A DNA stretch of 64,000 nucleotides from Marivita lacus (GTDB lineage: Bacteria > Pseudomonadota > Alphaproteobacteria > Rhodobacterales > Rhodobacteraceae), in the NCBI RefSeq assembly GCF_014637725.1, contig NZ_BMFC01000007.1, forward strand, positions 62,001-126,000, read 5' to 3'. Position numbers and translations under genes: made by a program. Numbering within the stretch: position 1 is the stretch's first letter; every line of letters begins with the position of its first letter. Below are positions 9,101 through 16,355 of the stretch, piece after piece. The notes beneath the pieces are model-generated. The model did not search any database. It saw only the letters and a list, made by a program, of their open reading frames with translations, and had not been told where the DNA came from.

Positions 9101-9297
9101 GGGCGGGTGCAGAGGCCCGTGAGGCGCTTGGCTGGATCATCGTCGGTGGGCTCGGGATGGCGACACTATCGACGCTCTACCTCACGCCTGTGGCCTACCT
9201 GGTGCTCGCCCGACTGTCCCGCCCAAAGGCCGAAGAAGAGGCTCTTCTGGTCAAGGAACTGCAATCGGCATCAAACCCTGTACAGCCAGCAGAATAA
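6178..9297 (+). CDS. RND-family efflux pump, inner-membrane permease
   Basis: At 1039 residues this is a full-length AcrB/HAE1-type proton antiporter. It opens with the usual first helix (RRPILAFVLSALIVLAGVAG), two large periplasmic loops, and the charged fourth-helix motif GMVVDDAIVVLENIV that relays protons, followed by the second half with VGIMAKNGILIVEFANQ and RLRPVMMTMTSTVLG. The AGGAGG ribosome site ends a few bases before ATG 6178. It forms a two-gene operon with the adaptor. The exported compounds may be drugs, metals or a metabolite; none is indicated directly. Confidence 0.93.
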   Translation: MAVTSQSVQSSTTALFVRRPILAFVLSALIVLAGVAGLFGAEIRELPDVDRPVITVTTDFSGASPETIDREITAQIEGAAGRVAGVKAISSNSRFGRSRVTIEFGDDADLDVAATDMRDAIGRIQNSLPDGAEDPRIVKADANADAVMRIAVTSDRRSAQELTQYVEETIEDRLISVPGVADLQIYGDRESVYRIDIDQMQLASRGLSLSDIRNTLRNVAFDAPAGSLSSSSQSIVVRTTATVTSAAEFEALSIRDGVTVGDVATVTLGPAPGESVLRANGQTGLGLGIVRQAQSNTLEISQSVRAVVDDLQTILPADVQVFVTSDDAVFINGSIREVLNTLGIAIAIVIGIIFLFLRDVRATIIPAVTLPVALIGTLAAIYLVGFSINILTLLALVLATGMVVDDAIVVLENIVRRRSEGMGARAAAVLGTQQVFFAVVTTTATLAAVFIPLSFLPGQTGGLFREFGFTLAISVLLSSVVALSLCPVLASKLLKGQTGKEAPRGPMIWLGERLTAIYAFTLRFCLAVPLLIIVLSAGFATVAALSFGNIRQELTPSEDRSIALLRVSTPQGVSLDYTARKMREIEDLIEPLRQSGEVTNVFSIAGTGSDNRGFMVMTLAEWQDRDRSQQEIVGQINGLLGQVIGVRAFAIQPNSLGIRGAGRGLTVALTGNNYDRLASSADQIIERMEQNPAFGRVSLGYETTQPQLFIEVDRDRASDLGVNIDGLGEALQAVLDGRTVGTVFIDDRSFEIKMISTVDPVNDPGDLERIFVQAGNGEMVPISSFVRLQERAVAPELTRETQMRAVEISASLTPALSLGDAFQELQKIASDILPEEQRIVPLAEAATLSETSSGLLITFGFAIMVVFLVLSAQFESFVSALIIMATVPLGMACAIFALILTGGSLNVYSQIGLVLLVGIMAKNGILIVEFANQLRDEGKSVRDAIYEASTIRLRPVMMTMTSTVLGGLPLIYSSGAGAEAREALGWIIVGGLGMATLSTLYLTPVAYLVLARLSRPKAEEEALLVKELQSASNPVQPAE

Positions 9298-9501
9298 AGG
9301 CTCGCATTCTCTCGTATGCTCGACCACCGACATCGCCGAGAACGCGTTCGGCGTAGACCAGTGACGCGTTAAGGTGACCCATTGTCTCGGGGAGACTTGA
9401 TTCACAAGGGGTCGTAGCTGTGATCCATCGCGATGATCGCTGAGAATTACGTGCAGAAAACACATAACCATCATTATCAGATAAACTTGTGTACGCGGGT
9501 G

Positions 9502-9530
9502 GATTCACAAACGAAGTGCAAATTCTGTAT
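9502..9530 (+). repeat. Left terminal inverted repeat of IS30 element
   Basis: This arm reads TCACAAACGAAGTGCAAATT in its centre and pairs with the right arm at 10581-10607. The GAAGTGCA core is identical in both. Confidence 0.65.
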
Positions 9531-9560
9531 CAAAACAGAGAGTTGCACGGAGTATGAAGA

Positions 9561-10571
9561 ATGGGAACCCACTATTGTCACCTGAAACTGGAAGAACGCC
9601 GCAAACTCGCAAAGTGGCTCGAAGCCAAGATGCCGGTTTCGGAGATTGCAGATCGGTTGGGTCGCGACCCCTCCACGATCTACAGAGATATCAAGCGGAA
9701 CCGCTATACTGACACCGAACTACCTGAGCTGAACGGCTACTATGCGCTGAACGCTCAGGACATGTACGAGAAGCGTCGGGCCATCCATCGCAAGATGATC
9801 GTACACCCCGAGTTAAAGGCTGCCATTGAAGATCGCCTCAAGGCCGGTTGGTCACCAGAACAGATCGCAGGCCGTATGCGGCTTGAACGCCATCCGATCT
9901 GTGTGAGTCACGAGACGATCTATCGGTTTGCCTATTCCAAGGATGGTCGCGAAGAACAGTTCTACCGTCACCTTCCGAAGCACCGTCGTCGACGCAGGCC
10001 CCGCGGCTATCGTAGGCATAACCGCACCCACATATTCGACGTTCAAAGCCTGTCCCACAGGCCTGAACGCATCTCAGAGCGCTTGGAGTTCGGCCACTGG
10101 GAATGCGATTTGATGATGTTTCGCAAGGAGCATGGAAAGGTCAACGTGACCTCCTTGGTCGAGCGCGTCAGCCGTTTTACCGTGGTGATGCGCAATGAAG
10201 ATCGTCAGTCAAAACCGATCATGGAGTCGCTGATCCAAGGACTGGCTCCCCTGCCCGCCGACGCGCGCCAATCCATCACATTTGATCGCGGTACTGAATT
10301 CTCGGCCTGGCAGCGTCTCAAGGACGGGATCGGTGCCGATGCGTGGTTCTGTGATCCGCAAGCACCGTATCAAAAGGGCACCGTGGAAAACACGAACAAC
10401 AGGTTGAGAAAGTACCTGCCCCGCTCGACCGAACCGACGGCGCTGACAAATCGATATTTGAAGTCGATTTGCCACCGCCTCAACACAACGCCGCGCAAAT
10501 GCCTCGGCTTTCGAACACCGGCAGAAGTCTTCGAGAGCAAGATGATGGAAATTCAGAACCAACTGGAATAA
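9561..10571 (+). CDS. IS30-family transposase
   Basis: This 336-residue transposase has the N-terminal helix-turn-helix (LEERRKLAKWLEAKMPVSE, then LGRDPSTIYRDIKRN) and the IS30-type DDE catalytic core: Asp183 in HWECDLMM, Asp242 in ITFDRGTEF and Glu276 in GTVENTNNRLRKYLPR, a DD(33)E spacing. The reading frame is intact and of normal length, so the element may be active. ATG 9561 is preceded by GGAGT. It sits just downstream of the RND pump and does not interrupt it. Confidence 0.95.
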   Translation: MGTHYCHLKLEERRKLAKWLEAKMPVSEIADRLGRDPSTIYRDIKRNRYTDTELPELNGYYALNAQDMYEKRRAIHRKMIVHPELKAAIEDRLKAGWSPEQIAGRMRLERHPICVSHETIYRFAYSKDGREEQFYRHLPKHRRRRRPRGYRRHNRTHIFDVQSLSHRPERISERLEFGHWECDLMMFRKEHGKVNVTSLVERVSRFTVVMRNEDRQSKPIMESLIQGLAPLPADARQSITFDRGTEFSAWQRLKDGIGADAWFCDPQAPYQKGTVENTNNRLRKYLPRSTEPTALTNRYLKSICHRLNTTPRKCLGFRTPAEVFESKMMEIQNQLE

Positions 10572-10580
10572 AACGAGATA

Positions 10581-10607
10581 TCCAGAACTGCACTTCACCG
10601 TGAGTTC
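10581..10607 (-). repeat. Right terminal inverted repeat of IS30 element
   Basis: Read on the minus strand, this arm carries the same GAAGTGCA core and a TTCTG match as the left arm at 9502-9530. It begins about 10 bases after the transposase stop, as is usual for this family. Confidence 0.65.
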
Positions 10608-10714
10608 ACAGCGATTTCCTATTGTGACAGCAGCGATCGAATGAAACGTCGAGAAAACCCCTAACACGAAAAGCTGGGTGCTTCGAAAAGGTCCCTACCC
10701 CGAGGTTATCGAAC

Positions 10715-11758
10715 TCAGATGATCTCGTCTTCATCGAACATGGGATCGCCTGCCAATTGAGACGAATGATCGCCCATTGCGTCCTCGGTCTTGTCGACAG
10801 AAAGGATTTGCGCAAGGTGGAACACCGCATCGCCTTCATTGACGATCGGCATGACCGCTCGACCGACTATGATCCCGTCGAACGGCGCGACGATTTCACT
10901 TTCGTGCTCGCCGAAGGGGTCGGAGACCATACCCAGAATCTCGCCTCTGCGCACTGCGTCACCACCCGCCTTCAAGCCTCGGAACAGGCCGCCCATCGGA
11001 GCCCGCAACCACTTGCTTGAGGGGCAAAACTGCGTTCGCGCAGTTGCAGATGCGACGCCTCGGCCGGATATCATCCCGACCGACTTGAGAACCCGGAGGA
11101 TACCGACCTGCCCGACCCGGACGGAAACCTCGTCGAAACGCAGACCTTCCCCGGCTTCGTACAGCAGAACGCTGGTGCCATGGTCCTTTGCGGCCTGCCT
11201 CAGAGACCCATGGCGAATGGGGGATTCCATGATGATCGGCGCCCCGAACGCATCTGCCAATTCGCGCATTTTCGCATCTTTGGGCGAGACGCGCACTTGC
11301 GGATAATTGAAGCGATGGATCGCCGCGGAGTGCAAATCAATTCCGATTTCCGCACGCGAGACGATCTCGGTCAGGAACAGGTTTGCAAGGCGCGCGGCCA
11401 AAGAGCCGCCTTCGCTCCCCGGGAAGGAACGATTGAGGTCCCGGCGGTCGGGAAGGTAGCGGGATTTATTGATGAACCCGAATGAATTCACGATGGGCAC
11501 CACGATCAGCGTGCCGCGTAGACCGCGTATCGCAGCAGACTTGAGAAGGCGTCGGACGATCTCGATCCCGATGACTTCATCGCCGTGAACACCCGCACTG
11601 ACAAAGACAGTGGGGCCGTCGGCCTTGCCGTGGATCACATGCGCCGACATTGTTACCGGCGTGTGATCCGACAATGAACTGACGGGCAGATCCACGGTCC
11701 GCCGCGTGTTGGGTGCAATCAACTCACCACCGATCTCGAAATTGGCACGCTTTGACAT
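10715..11758 (-). CDS. Succinylglutamate desuccinylase/aspartoacylase-family zinc hydrolase
   Basis: The 347-residue protein belongs to the AstE/AspA branch of the M14 carboxypeptidase superfamily, which deacylates N-acyl amino acids. The zinc ligands are in GVHGDEVIG (His58, Glu61) and DLHSAAIH; NSFGFINKSRYLPDRRDLNRSFPG is the substrate-binding stretch with the conserved arginine-rich DLNR segment. The C-terminal 100 residues form the barrel-like domain of this family (APFDGIIVGRAVMPIVNEGDAVF). It lies between two insertion sequences, 17 bases after a small ORF on the same strand. The true acyl substrate is unknown. Confidence 0.85.
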   Translation of the reverse strand: MSKRANFEIGGELIAPNTRRTVDLPVSSLSDHTPVTMSAHVIHGKADGPTVFVSAGVHGDEVIGIEIVRRLLKSAAIRGLRGTLIVVPIVNSFGFINKSRYLPDRRDLNRSFPGSEGGSLAARLANLFLTEIVSRAEIGIDLHSAAIHRFNYPQVRVSPKDAKMRELADAFGAPIIMESPIRHGSLRQAAKDHGTSVLLYEAGEGLRFDEVSVRVGQVGILRVLKSVGMISGRGVASATARTQFCPSSKWLRAPMGGLFRGLKAGGDAVRRGEILGMVSDPFGEHESEIVAPFDGIIVGRAVMPIVNEGDAVFHLAQILSVDKTEDAMGDHSSQLAGDPMFDEDEII

Positions 11759-11775
11759 CCGCCCTCGCCTCTCGT

Positions 11776-11982
11776 CTAGTTTTCTGGTTTCGCATGCTTT
11801 GCGGGAAACTCGACCATCTTCGCAGCGATGTCGAGACCGGTTGCCTTTTCGACAGCTTGCAACTCGTGGGAGGGAGTCTCCTCCACCTTGCTGCGCACGG
11901 CTCGTACGATGCGGATTGTCTGTTGGACGTTACTCAGAACTGATCCAGCAGCCATCGGAGTTGTCAGGGAGATTTGCCCCAT
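11776..11982 (-). CDS. Small hypothetical protein (68 aa) upstream of the desuccinylase-like gene
   Basis: I do not recognise this ORF. It encodes 68 residues without a membrane segment and with an alternating charged, possibly helical centre (VQQTIRIVRAVRSKVEETPSHEL). In its favour are the same strand and a 17-base gap to the hydrolase gene. Against it are the weak ribosome site and the frame staying open upstream of the ATG as far as the IS3 left end (12048), so it may be the remainder of a longer protein cut by the IS or chance coding. Confidence 0.4.
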   Translation of the reverse strand: MGQISLTTPMAAGSVLSNVQQTIRIVRAVRSKVEETPSHELQAVEKATGLDIAAKMVEFPAKHAKPEN

Positions 11983-12043
11983 GCGGAACTTTGCCGATGA
12001 CCGGAATCGTCGTTGGACATTTGGAACCCGAAACCGGCAGAAG

Positions 12044-12047
12044 ACCC
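12044..12047. repeat. Target-site duplication ACCC (left copy) of IS3 element
   Basis: ACCC directly precedes the left inverted repeat and recurs at 13287-13290 directly after the right one. Four bases is the duplication length of the IS407 group of IS3. Confidence 0.7.
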
Positions 12048-12086
12048 GGTAATCCCCCCGTTTTTACGGGGGCTTGGTCGTAGAAT

Positions 12087-12956
12087 TTACGCGACCATTT
12101 TCAGTTTTTGGGCGGGCGTCATTCCGCCGTTGCCCATGTTTGGGCGTTCGTTGTTGTAAGACCAGAGCCATTCGGTGGCAATCTGCTGTACCTCCTCGAT
12201 GCTTTCGAAGATGTAGAGGTTCAGCCATTCATGCCGGACCGTCCGGTTGTAGCGTTCGACATATGCGTTCTGCTGCGGTTTGCCGGGCTGAATGTAGGTC
12301 AGGGCTATGCCCTGGTTTTCAGCCCATTCCATAAGGGTGCCGCTGACGTATTCCGGGCCATTGTCGACTCGAATTGTTCCCGGGGCACCACGCCATTCGA
12401 TAATCTGGTTCAGGGCTCGAACTACCCGTTCCGCAGGCAATGAAAAGTCGATCTCAATGCCCAGTCCCTCGCGGTTGAAGTCGTCCAGAACGTTCAGCAG
12501 GCGGAATTGCCGTCCATCCCCCAGCCTGTCGGCCATAAAGTCCATCGACCAGACCTCATTCGGGGGCCGAAGCGTAAAGCAATCGATCCGGGGGATCGAT
12601 TGTAGCGAAGGCGGCACGACCAGTTCATCGGGCTTTTCCCGCTTCAGACGCTTGCGCGGCTTGATCCGCAGGTTCAGCTCCAGCTCACGGTATATCCGGT
12701 AGACGCGCTTGTGATTCCAGCCATGGCCTTGGACGTTGCGCAGATACAAAAAGCACAGGCCGAAGCCCCAAGTCTTCTTCGCCGTCGTCAGCCCGAGGAG
12801 CAAATCAGCGATCTGCTCATTCTCGTCATCCAGCTTCGGGCTGTACCGGTAGCATGTCTCACTGACATCGAATGCCCGGCATGCCAGCGCAATGCTGACG
12901 CCCTTCATCGCCACCGCTTTCACGGCCAACTCTCGGCGTTGAGCTGGCCGGATCAT
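12087..12956 (-). CDS. IS3-family transposase OrfB (integrase core)
   Basis: OrfB supplies the rve-type DDE integrase domain: Asp in [13 protein letters not shown], Asp in [13 protein letters not shown] and Glu in [16 protein letters not shown], with the closing [18 protein letters not shown] typical of IS3. The frame begins at ATG 12956 but is normally made as an OrfAB fusion by -1 frameshifting. The run of seven A residues at the orfA end just upstream is a suitable slippery site. The length of 289 residues is normal. Confidence 0.95.
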   Translation of the reverse strand: MIRPAQRRELAVKAVAMKGVSIALACRAFDVSETCYRYSPKLDDENEQIADLLLGLTTAKKTWGFGLCFLYLRNVQGHGWNHKRVYRIYRELELNLRIKPRKRLKREKPDELVVPPSLQSIPRIDCFTLRPPNEVWSMDFMADRLGDGRQFRLLNVLDDFNREGLGIEIDFSLPAERVVRALNQIIEWRGAPGTIRVDNGPEYVSGTLMEWAENQGIALTYIQPGKPQQNAYVERYNRTVRHEWLNLYIFESIEEVQQIATEWLWSYNNERPNMGNGGMTPAQKLKMVA

Positions 12957-13234
12957 TTTTTTCCGAGCGCTTCCTTCAGCAGGTCGTTCTGCATGCTGAC
13001 GTCAGCGAACATGCGCTTCAGCCGCCGATTCTCCTCGGCAATAGCCTTCATCTCGCTGATCAGGCTGGCATCCATGCCGCCATACTTCGCGCGCCACTTG
13101 TAGACCGTGGCGCTGCTCATGCCGTGTTCCCGGCACAGCTCGGAAACGGGCGCGCCATTCTCCATCTGCCGCAAGATACCCATGATTTGGGCTTCTGTGA
13201 AACGTGTCTTCTTCATCGGAATCTCCTCAGTCAT
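12953..13234 (-). CDS. IS3-family transposase OrfA (helix-turn-helix)
   Basis: The 93-residue OrfA has the IS3/IS911 helix-turn-helix ([36 protein letters not shown]) and a leucine-zipper tail ([19 protein letters not shown]). It ends in GKK followed by TGA within the A7 slippery stretch, overlapping orfB by 4 bases in the -1 frame. It binds the inverted repeats and regulates transposition. Confidence 0.93.
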   Translation of the reverse strand: MTEEIPMKKTRFTEAQIMGILRQMENGAPVSELCREHGMSSATVYKWRAKYGGMDASLISEMKAIAEENRRLKRMFADVSMQNDLLKEALGKK

Positions 13235-13286
13235 CCTGCCGAGAAAATTCTACTTCCGCATCCCTCTAAGATCGGGGGGGATTACC

Positions 13287-13290
13287 ACCC
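13287..13290. repeat. Target-site duplication ACCC (right copy) of IS3 element
   Basis: This copy matches 12044-12047 on the other side of the element and fixes its right boundary at 13286. Confidence 0.7.
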
Positions 13291-13360
13291 CTCGCTGAAC
13301 TTGTTGCTGCCCGGCGGCGTTCGTCTCTCGAAGTCGAGGCTGAACAGACGGGAGTGAACA

Positions 13361-14401
13361 ATGTGGAACGACCTCTCAACGACGATCCTTGTCGGGGCCT
13401 TCCTCGCGGCAAGCGTTGTCATCTTCTTCTCCGGTCTGAGAATGACGGGCCTCGCCGACCGGCTGGCAGACCGCACCGGACTTGGCGAGGCGATCATCGG
13501 GACAATTCTGCTGGGCGCTGCCACCTCGTTCAGTGGCATCATTGTCTCGATTACGGCCGCGCTCGATGGCCGGGCATCGCTTGCTTTGTCGAACAGCGTG
13601 GGCGGCATCGCGGCTCAAACGCTGTTCCTGACCTTCGCCGACATGTTCTATCGCAAGATCAATCTCGAACACGCCGCCGCCGATCTCGGGAATGTCTTTC
13701 AGGGCATCGTGCTGATGGTTTTGCTCACACTGCCGTTCCTCGCATTTTCCGCGCCTGAGGTCACGATTTGGTTGGTCCATCCAATTTCTTTTGCCATCCC
13801 GCTCGTGTTCGCGGGTGGATTGATTGGCGCACGGGCCGTCAAGAAAGAGCCGATGTGGGAACCGATCGACACCGACGAAACGAAACCCGACCAGCCGGAA
13901 GAGGAAGAAGCCGAGAGCCGCACGCAGAGCACAGGGCGTCTATTTTTGATGTTCGGAGGCCTCATGCTTCTCATGGGCATCGCAGGATTCGGGATCGCGA
14001 AAATTGCCGCAGAACTCGCTGACAGGACGGGTATTTCGGACACGATGGTGGGCACACTTGGCACCGCACTTGTGACATCCATGCCAGAACTGGTGACAAC
14101 GATTGCAGCCGTACGCCGTGGCGCATTGCAGCTCGCAGTTGGGGGTATCATCGGCGGCAACACCTTCGATACTTTGTTCCTGACAGCCTCTGACATCGCT
14201 TACCGCGATGGCTCGCTCTATCATGCGGTAGGCAGCACGGACTATTACTGGATCTCTACGGCGATGCTGATGACCGGTATCATGATCGGCGGCATGATCC
14301 TCAGACAAAGGCAGGGTCCCGCCCGGATCGGCATGGAAAGCATCCTCCTGATGGCGATCTACGCCGGAGCAGTTGTTGTACAGTTCCTTTCTGGAACCTG
14401 A
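13361..14401 (+). CDS. Na+/Ca2+ exchanger (CaCA)-family membrane protein
   Basis: The 346-residue integral membrane protein has two homologous halves of about five helices separated by an acidic cytoplasmic loop (residues about 160-190, QPEEEEAES). The alpha repeats that form the ion pathway are GAATSFSGIIVSITAA in the first half and GTALVTSMPELVTTIAAV in the second. The second fits the canonical GTSxPE form, while the first lacks the Pro-Glu pair, so ion selectivity may differ. ATG 13361 follows a GGGAG site. The start lies only 70 bases from the IS3 right repeat, so its natural promoter may have been displaced. Confidence 0.8.
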   Translation: MWNDLSTTILVGAFLAASVVIFFSGLRMTGLADRLADRTGLGEAIIGTILLGAATSFSGIIVSITAALDGRASLALSNSVGGIAAQTLFLTFADMFYRKINLEHAAADLGNVFQGIVLMVLLTLPFLAFSAPEVTIWLVHPISFAIPLVFAGGLIGARAVKKEPMWEPIDTDETKPDQPEEEEAESRTQSTGRLFLMFGGLMLLMGIAGFGIAKIAAELADRTGISDTMVGTLGTALVTSMPELVTTIAAVRRGALQLAVGGIIGGNTFDTLFLTASDIAYRDGSLYHAVGSTDYYWISTAMLMTGIMIGGMILRQRQGPARIGMESILLMAIYAGAVVVQFLSGT

Positions 14402-14421
14402 GGATCTGAGGATGCAGGTTC
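14394..14421. terminator. Weak hairpin between convergent genes
   Basis: GAACCTG and CAGGTTC can pair across a 14-base loop at the end of the exchanger gene, before the convergent ATP-grasp gene. There is no clear T run, so this is only a possible terminator. Confidence 0.3.
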
Positions 14422-14449
14422 ACGTCGATCCGGGGCGGTCGAAAACCCG

Positions 14450-15697
14450 CTACACGTAAAAGTCCAACTCTTCCTGTGCTTTGAGCAGATCGCGCATCTT
14501 GATCGGATCGTCGCCAAAGAAAAACACCAAGCCCCAATGCGTACCGAAGGCAGACCGATCCGGCACCGTTTCCTGCGTGGGTGACAGCAGCTCGTGGAAG
14601 TCAAAATACGGGTGTTCCGCAGTTTCCTTCGGCATCTCGAGAGTGCTGACGACACGACGGCGCGGGTAGACGCCAAAGCAGCCGGCATAGCCCTTTGCGT
14701 CTTCGACCTCGCGCGGGAAAAAGGCATCCACCTCTTCCTTGGTGCTCTTGGGATCAAACACCAGGATATTGGCCTGGTAGGCGTTGAAGCCGTAAGCACG
14801 TTCGATCAATTCAAAAGCCTTGAAACCCGGCGGGCGATAGGCAACCTCACCAAAGTACATCTCGCCGTCGGACGTCACGAAATATTCCGGGTGGATCTGA
14901 CCGAACTTGATGTCGAAGGTCTTGATCAGTTTCTCGATCTGCTTGGTGATCGCATCGCGCCAGCTTTCCAGTTCCCGTGTCGCAGGCACGAACACGGAAT
15001 AGCCAAGCGTGACATATTCCGAGATGTTGAGGAACTTGATCTCGCCGTCGTGGACCCAGGCTTCAACCGCGAACTCCCAGCCATCAAGATGGCTTTCCAT
15101 CAACAGCGGATATTCCTCGTCCGGGATCTTGTCGATGTCTTCGATATCCCGGATCATGCGGTGTCCGAGGCATCCAGCCTTGTCGAACGCCTTGACATGG
15201 ATCGGATCGTCGGGGTCGCCATCGAGCTTCAGCAGCGTCTGGTTCACGCGCTTCATGAAACGGACGATATCGTCTTTCTCGTAGGCTTCCTCAAAGATAC
15301 CGACACGGATCCCGCCCAACTGGGCGCGACGTTTCATCAAGGCCTTATCGCGAAACAGCACGGATTGCCCGTACATGCGGGGCTGATCCATGAGAACCGA
15401 GTTGATGGCACCGGCCCATTCGACCGTTTCTTCGAAAAGCGGAATGGCCACATCGACGCCTTCCTCCTTGAGCCTTTGGGCAATTTCGATCGAGCGATCG
15501 TTTAGTCGCGCAAAATCCCACTGGATGAAGGGGATCTTGTTTGCTTCGCAAAAGTCAGCGGCCCAGTCGGGGGCGACCACGATATAGCGACGGTCAAATG
15601 CCTGGGCGGCCTTGATGGCGTTGACGCTCCAGCCGAGCAAGGCGACATAGCCCTTGTTCGGGTCTTTGGGCGTTTCTGTTCCCTTGACCGAATCCAA
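14450..15697 (-). CDS. ATP-grasp domain ligase
   Basis: This protein of about 415 residues shows an ATP-grasp fold: an N-terminal pre-ATP domain (GYVALLGWSVNAIKAAQAF, then IPLFEETVEWAG), the lysine strand (DDPIHVKAFDKAG), a central glutamate strand (YPLLMESHLDGWEFAVEAWV) and the metal-binding end (GQIHPEYFV, MYFGEVAYRPPGF). ATP-grasp ligases join a carboxylate to an amine or thiol through an acyl phosphate. Given the nearby acyl-amino-acid hydrolase, a dipeptide or acyl-amino-acid ligase is conceivable but unproven. The first standard start is TTG 15697, which has no good ribosome site. The frame continues upstream and an AAAGGAG site is placed correctly for ATC at 15755-15757 (see findings). 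Confidence 0.82.
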   Translation of the reverse strand: MDSVKGTETPKDPNKGYVALLGWSVNAIKAAQAFDRRYIVVAPDWAADFCEANKIPFIQWDFARLNDRSIEIAQRLKEEGVDVAIPLFEETVEWAGAINSVLMDQPRMYGQSVLFRDKALMKRRAQLGGIRVGIFEEAYEKDDIVRFMKRVNQTLLKLDGDPDDPIHVKAFDKAGCLGHRMIRDIEDIDKIPDEEYPLLMESHLDGWEFAVEAWVHDGEIKFLNISEYVTLGYSVFVPATRELESWRDAITKQIEKLIKTFDIKFGQIHPEYFVTSDGEMYFGEVAYRPPGFKAFELIERAYGFNAYQANILVFDPKSTKEEVDAFFPREVEDAKGYAGCFGVYPRRRVVSTLEMPKETAEHPYFDFHELLSPTQETVPDRSAFGTHWGLVFFFGDDPIKMRDLLKAQEELDFYV

Positions 15698-15757
15698 AGT
15701 CGGATCGGTCCAGTTCGAGACGTCTCTGGCGAGAGGGGCTTCTGATGATTTCGAGAT

Positions 15758-16355
15758 AGCGCGGTCTCCTTTGTCATATACGCAACATGCCGAGGATCCA
15801 GTCAGACACCCACATGTTCTATCATTTAGTTAACGTATCTCATTATTTAGTTAGTCTATCTAATTATATAGAGGTATGCTCAATACTTCAAACACACCTA
15901 TGGGCAGTCGTAAGCGTTCCCAGCTTCATCATGATGAATGCAAAAATCGCGTACTTGTTCATATTTTTCCGAAAATAGGCTTGGCATGATGATTTTTCAG
16001 CTTCATATGTTTGACCGCGACGTATAGAAGGCAGTTCCCTGATTGGTTCGATCATAAAACTAAAATTGGTCAGATTCAGGATGTGAAGGGCCGCTGCCAG
16101 ACGAGGTGAGGTATTCACTTGAAGAACGGCGCTGATTGGATCCTGAGACCCATGATAGACCCTGCCATGTGTCATCGGATGACAGCGATTCGTAGCCGAT
16201 TTGACGACTTCAGCCCGTTCAGGAGTTGCCAAGCCCTCACCAATGAGGTGTAACGTCGCTCCAAAGGCTTGCGAGAACGCAGCCTGCAACTTGCTCATGC
16301 GATCTCCAGCACGATGGATTGATCGGCACAAAAAGATTTTGGGAGCCTTTCCGGC
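15758..16355 (+). other. AT-rich intergenic region without a supportable gene
   Basis: About 600 bases between the ATP-grasp gene (minus) and the metallopeptidase (plus). The part 15800-16050 is clearly more AT-rich than the rest of the window and contains the tandem operator-like repeat. ORFs here have unnatural composition and overlap the metallopeptidase start, so none is called. Two divergent promoters are expected. Confidence 0.55.
15824..15865. promoter_or_regulatory. Two tandem 21-bp operator-like repeats
   Basis: Two 21-base units (15824-15844 and 15845-15865) abut exactly; both begin ATTTAGTTA and end in CATT or AATT. Inside each is a 17-base near-palindrome of the form TTAGnTAnnnTAnCTAA, perfect in the second copy and with one mismatch in the first. 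The 21-base phase equals two helical turns, so two dimers could bind on one DNA face. The symmetry is of MarR type, but no regulator gene is adjacent. It lies about 70 bases upstream of the ATP-grasp gene on its upstream side. Confidence 0.5.

Larger units (their letters stand above)
9502..10607 (+). mobile_element. IS30-family insertion sequence
   Basis: The element is defined by one intact IS30-type transposase gene and imperfect terminal inverted repeats: left about 9502-9530, right about 10581-10607, sharing the core GAAGTGCA followed by TTCTG in inward orientation. The outer limits are uncertain by a few bases because the arms differ by one base in length. The target duplication (2-3 bases in this family) could not be recognised with confidence. 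The flanks (9298-9501 and 10608-10714) hold no supportable gene. Confidence 0.8.
12048..13286 (-). mobile_element. IS3-family (IS407-like group) insertion sequence, 1239 bp
   Basis: The element has two overlapping transposase frames on the minus strand, long imperfect inverted repeats that both begin GGTAATCCCCCC and share GTAGAATTT further in, and a 4-base duplication ACCC outside each end. All parts look complete, so it is a recent and potentially mobile copy. It landed between the small ORF at 11776 and the exchanger gene at 13361. The region it entered may have been a promoter. Confidence 0.9.

Noticed and set aside
9502-13286. Composite transposon formed by the two IS elements
   Set aside because: The elements are of different families (IS30 and IS3) with unrelated ends, so they could not move the segment between them together.
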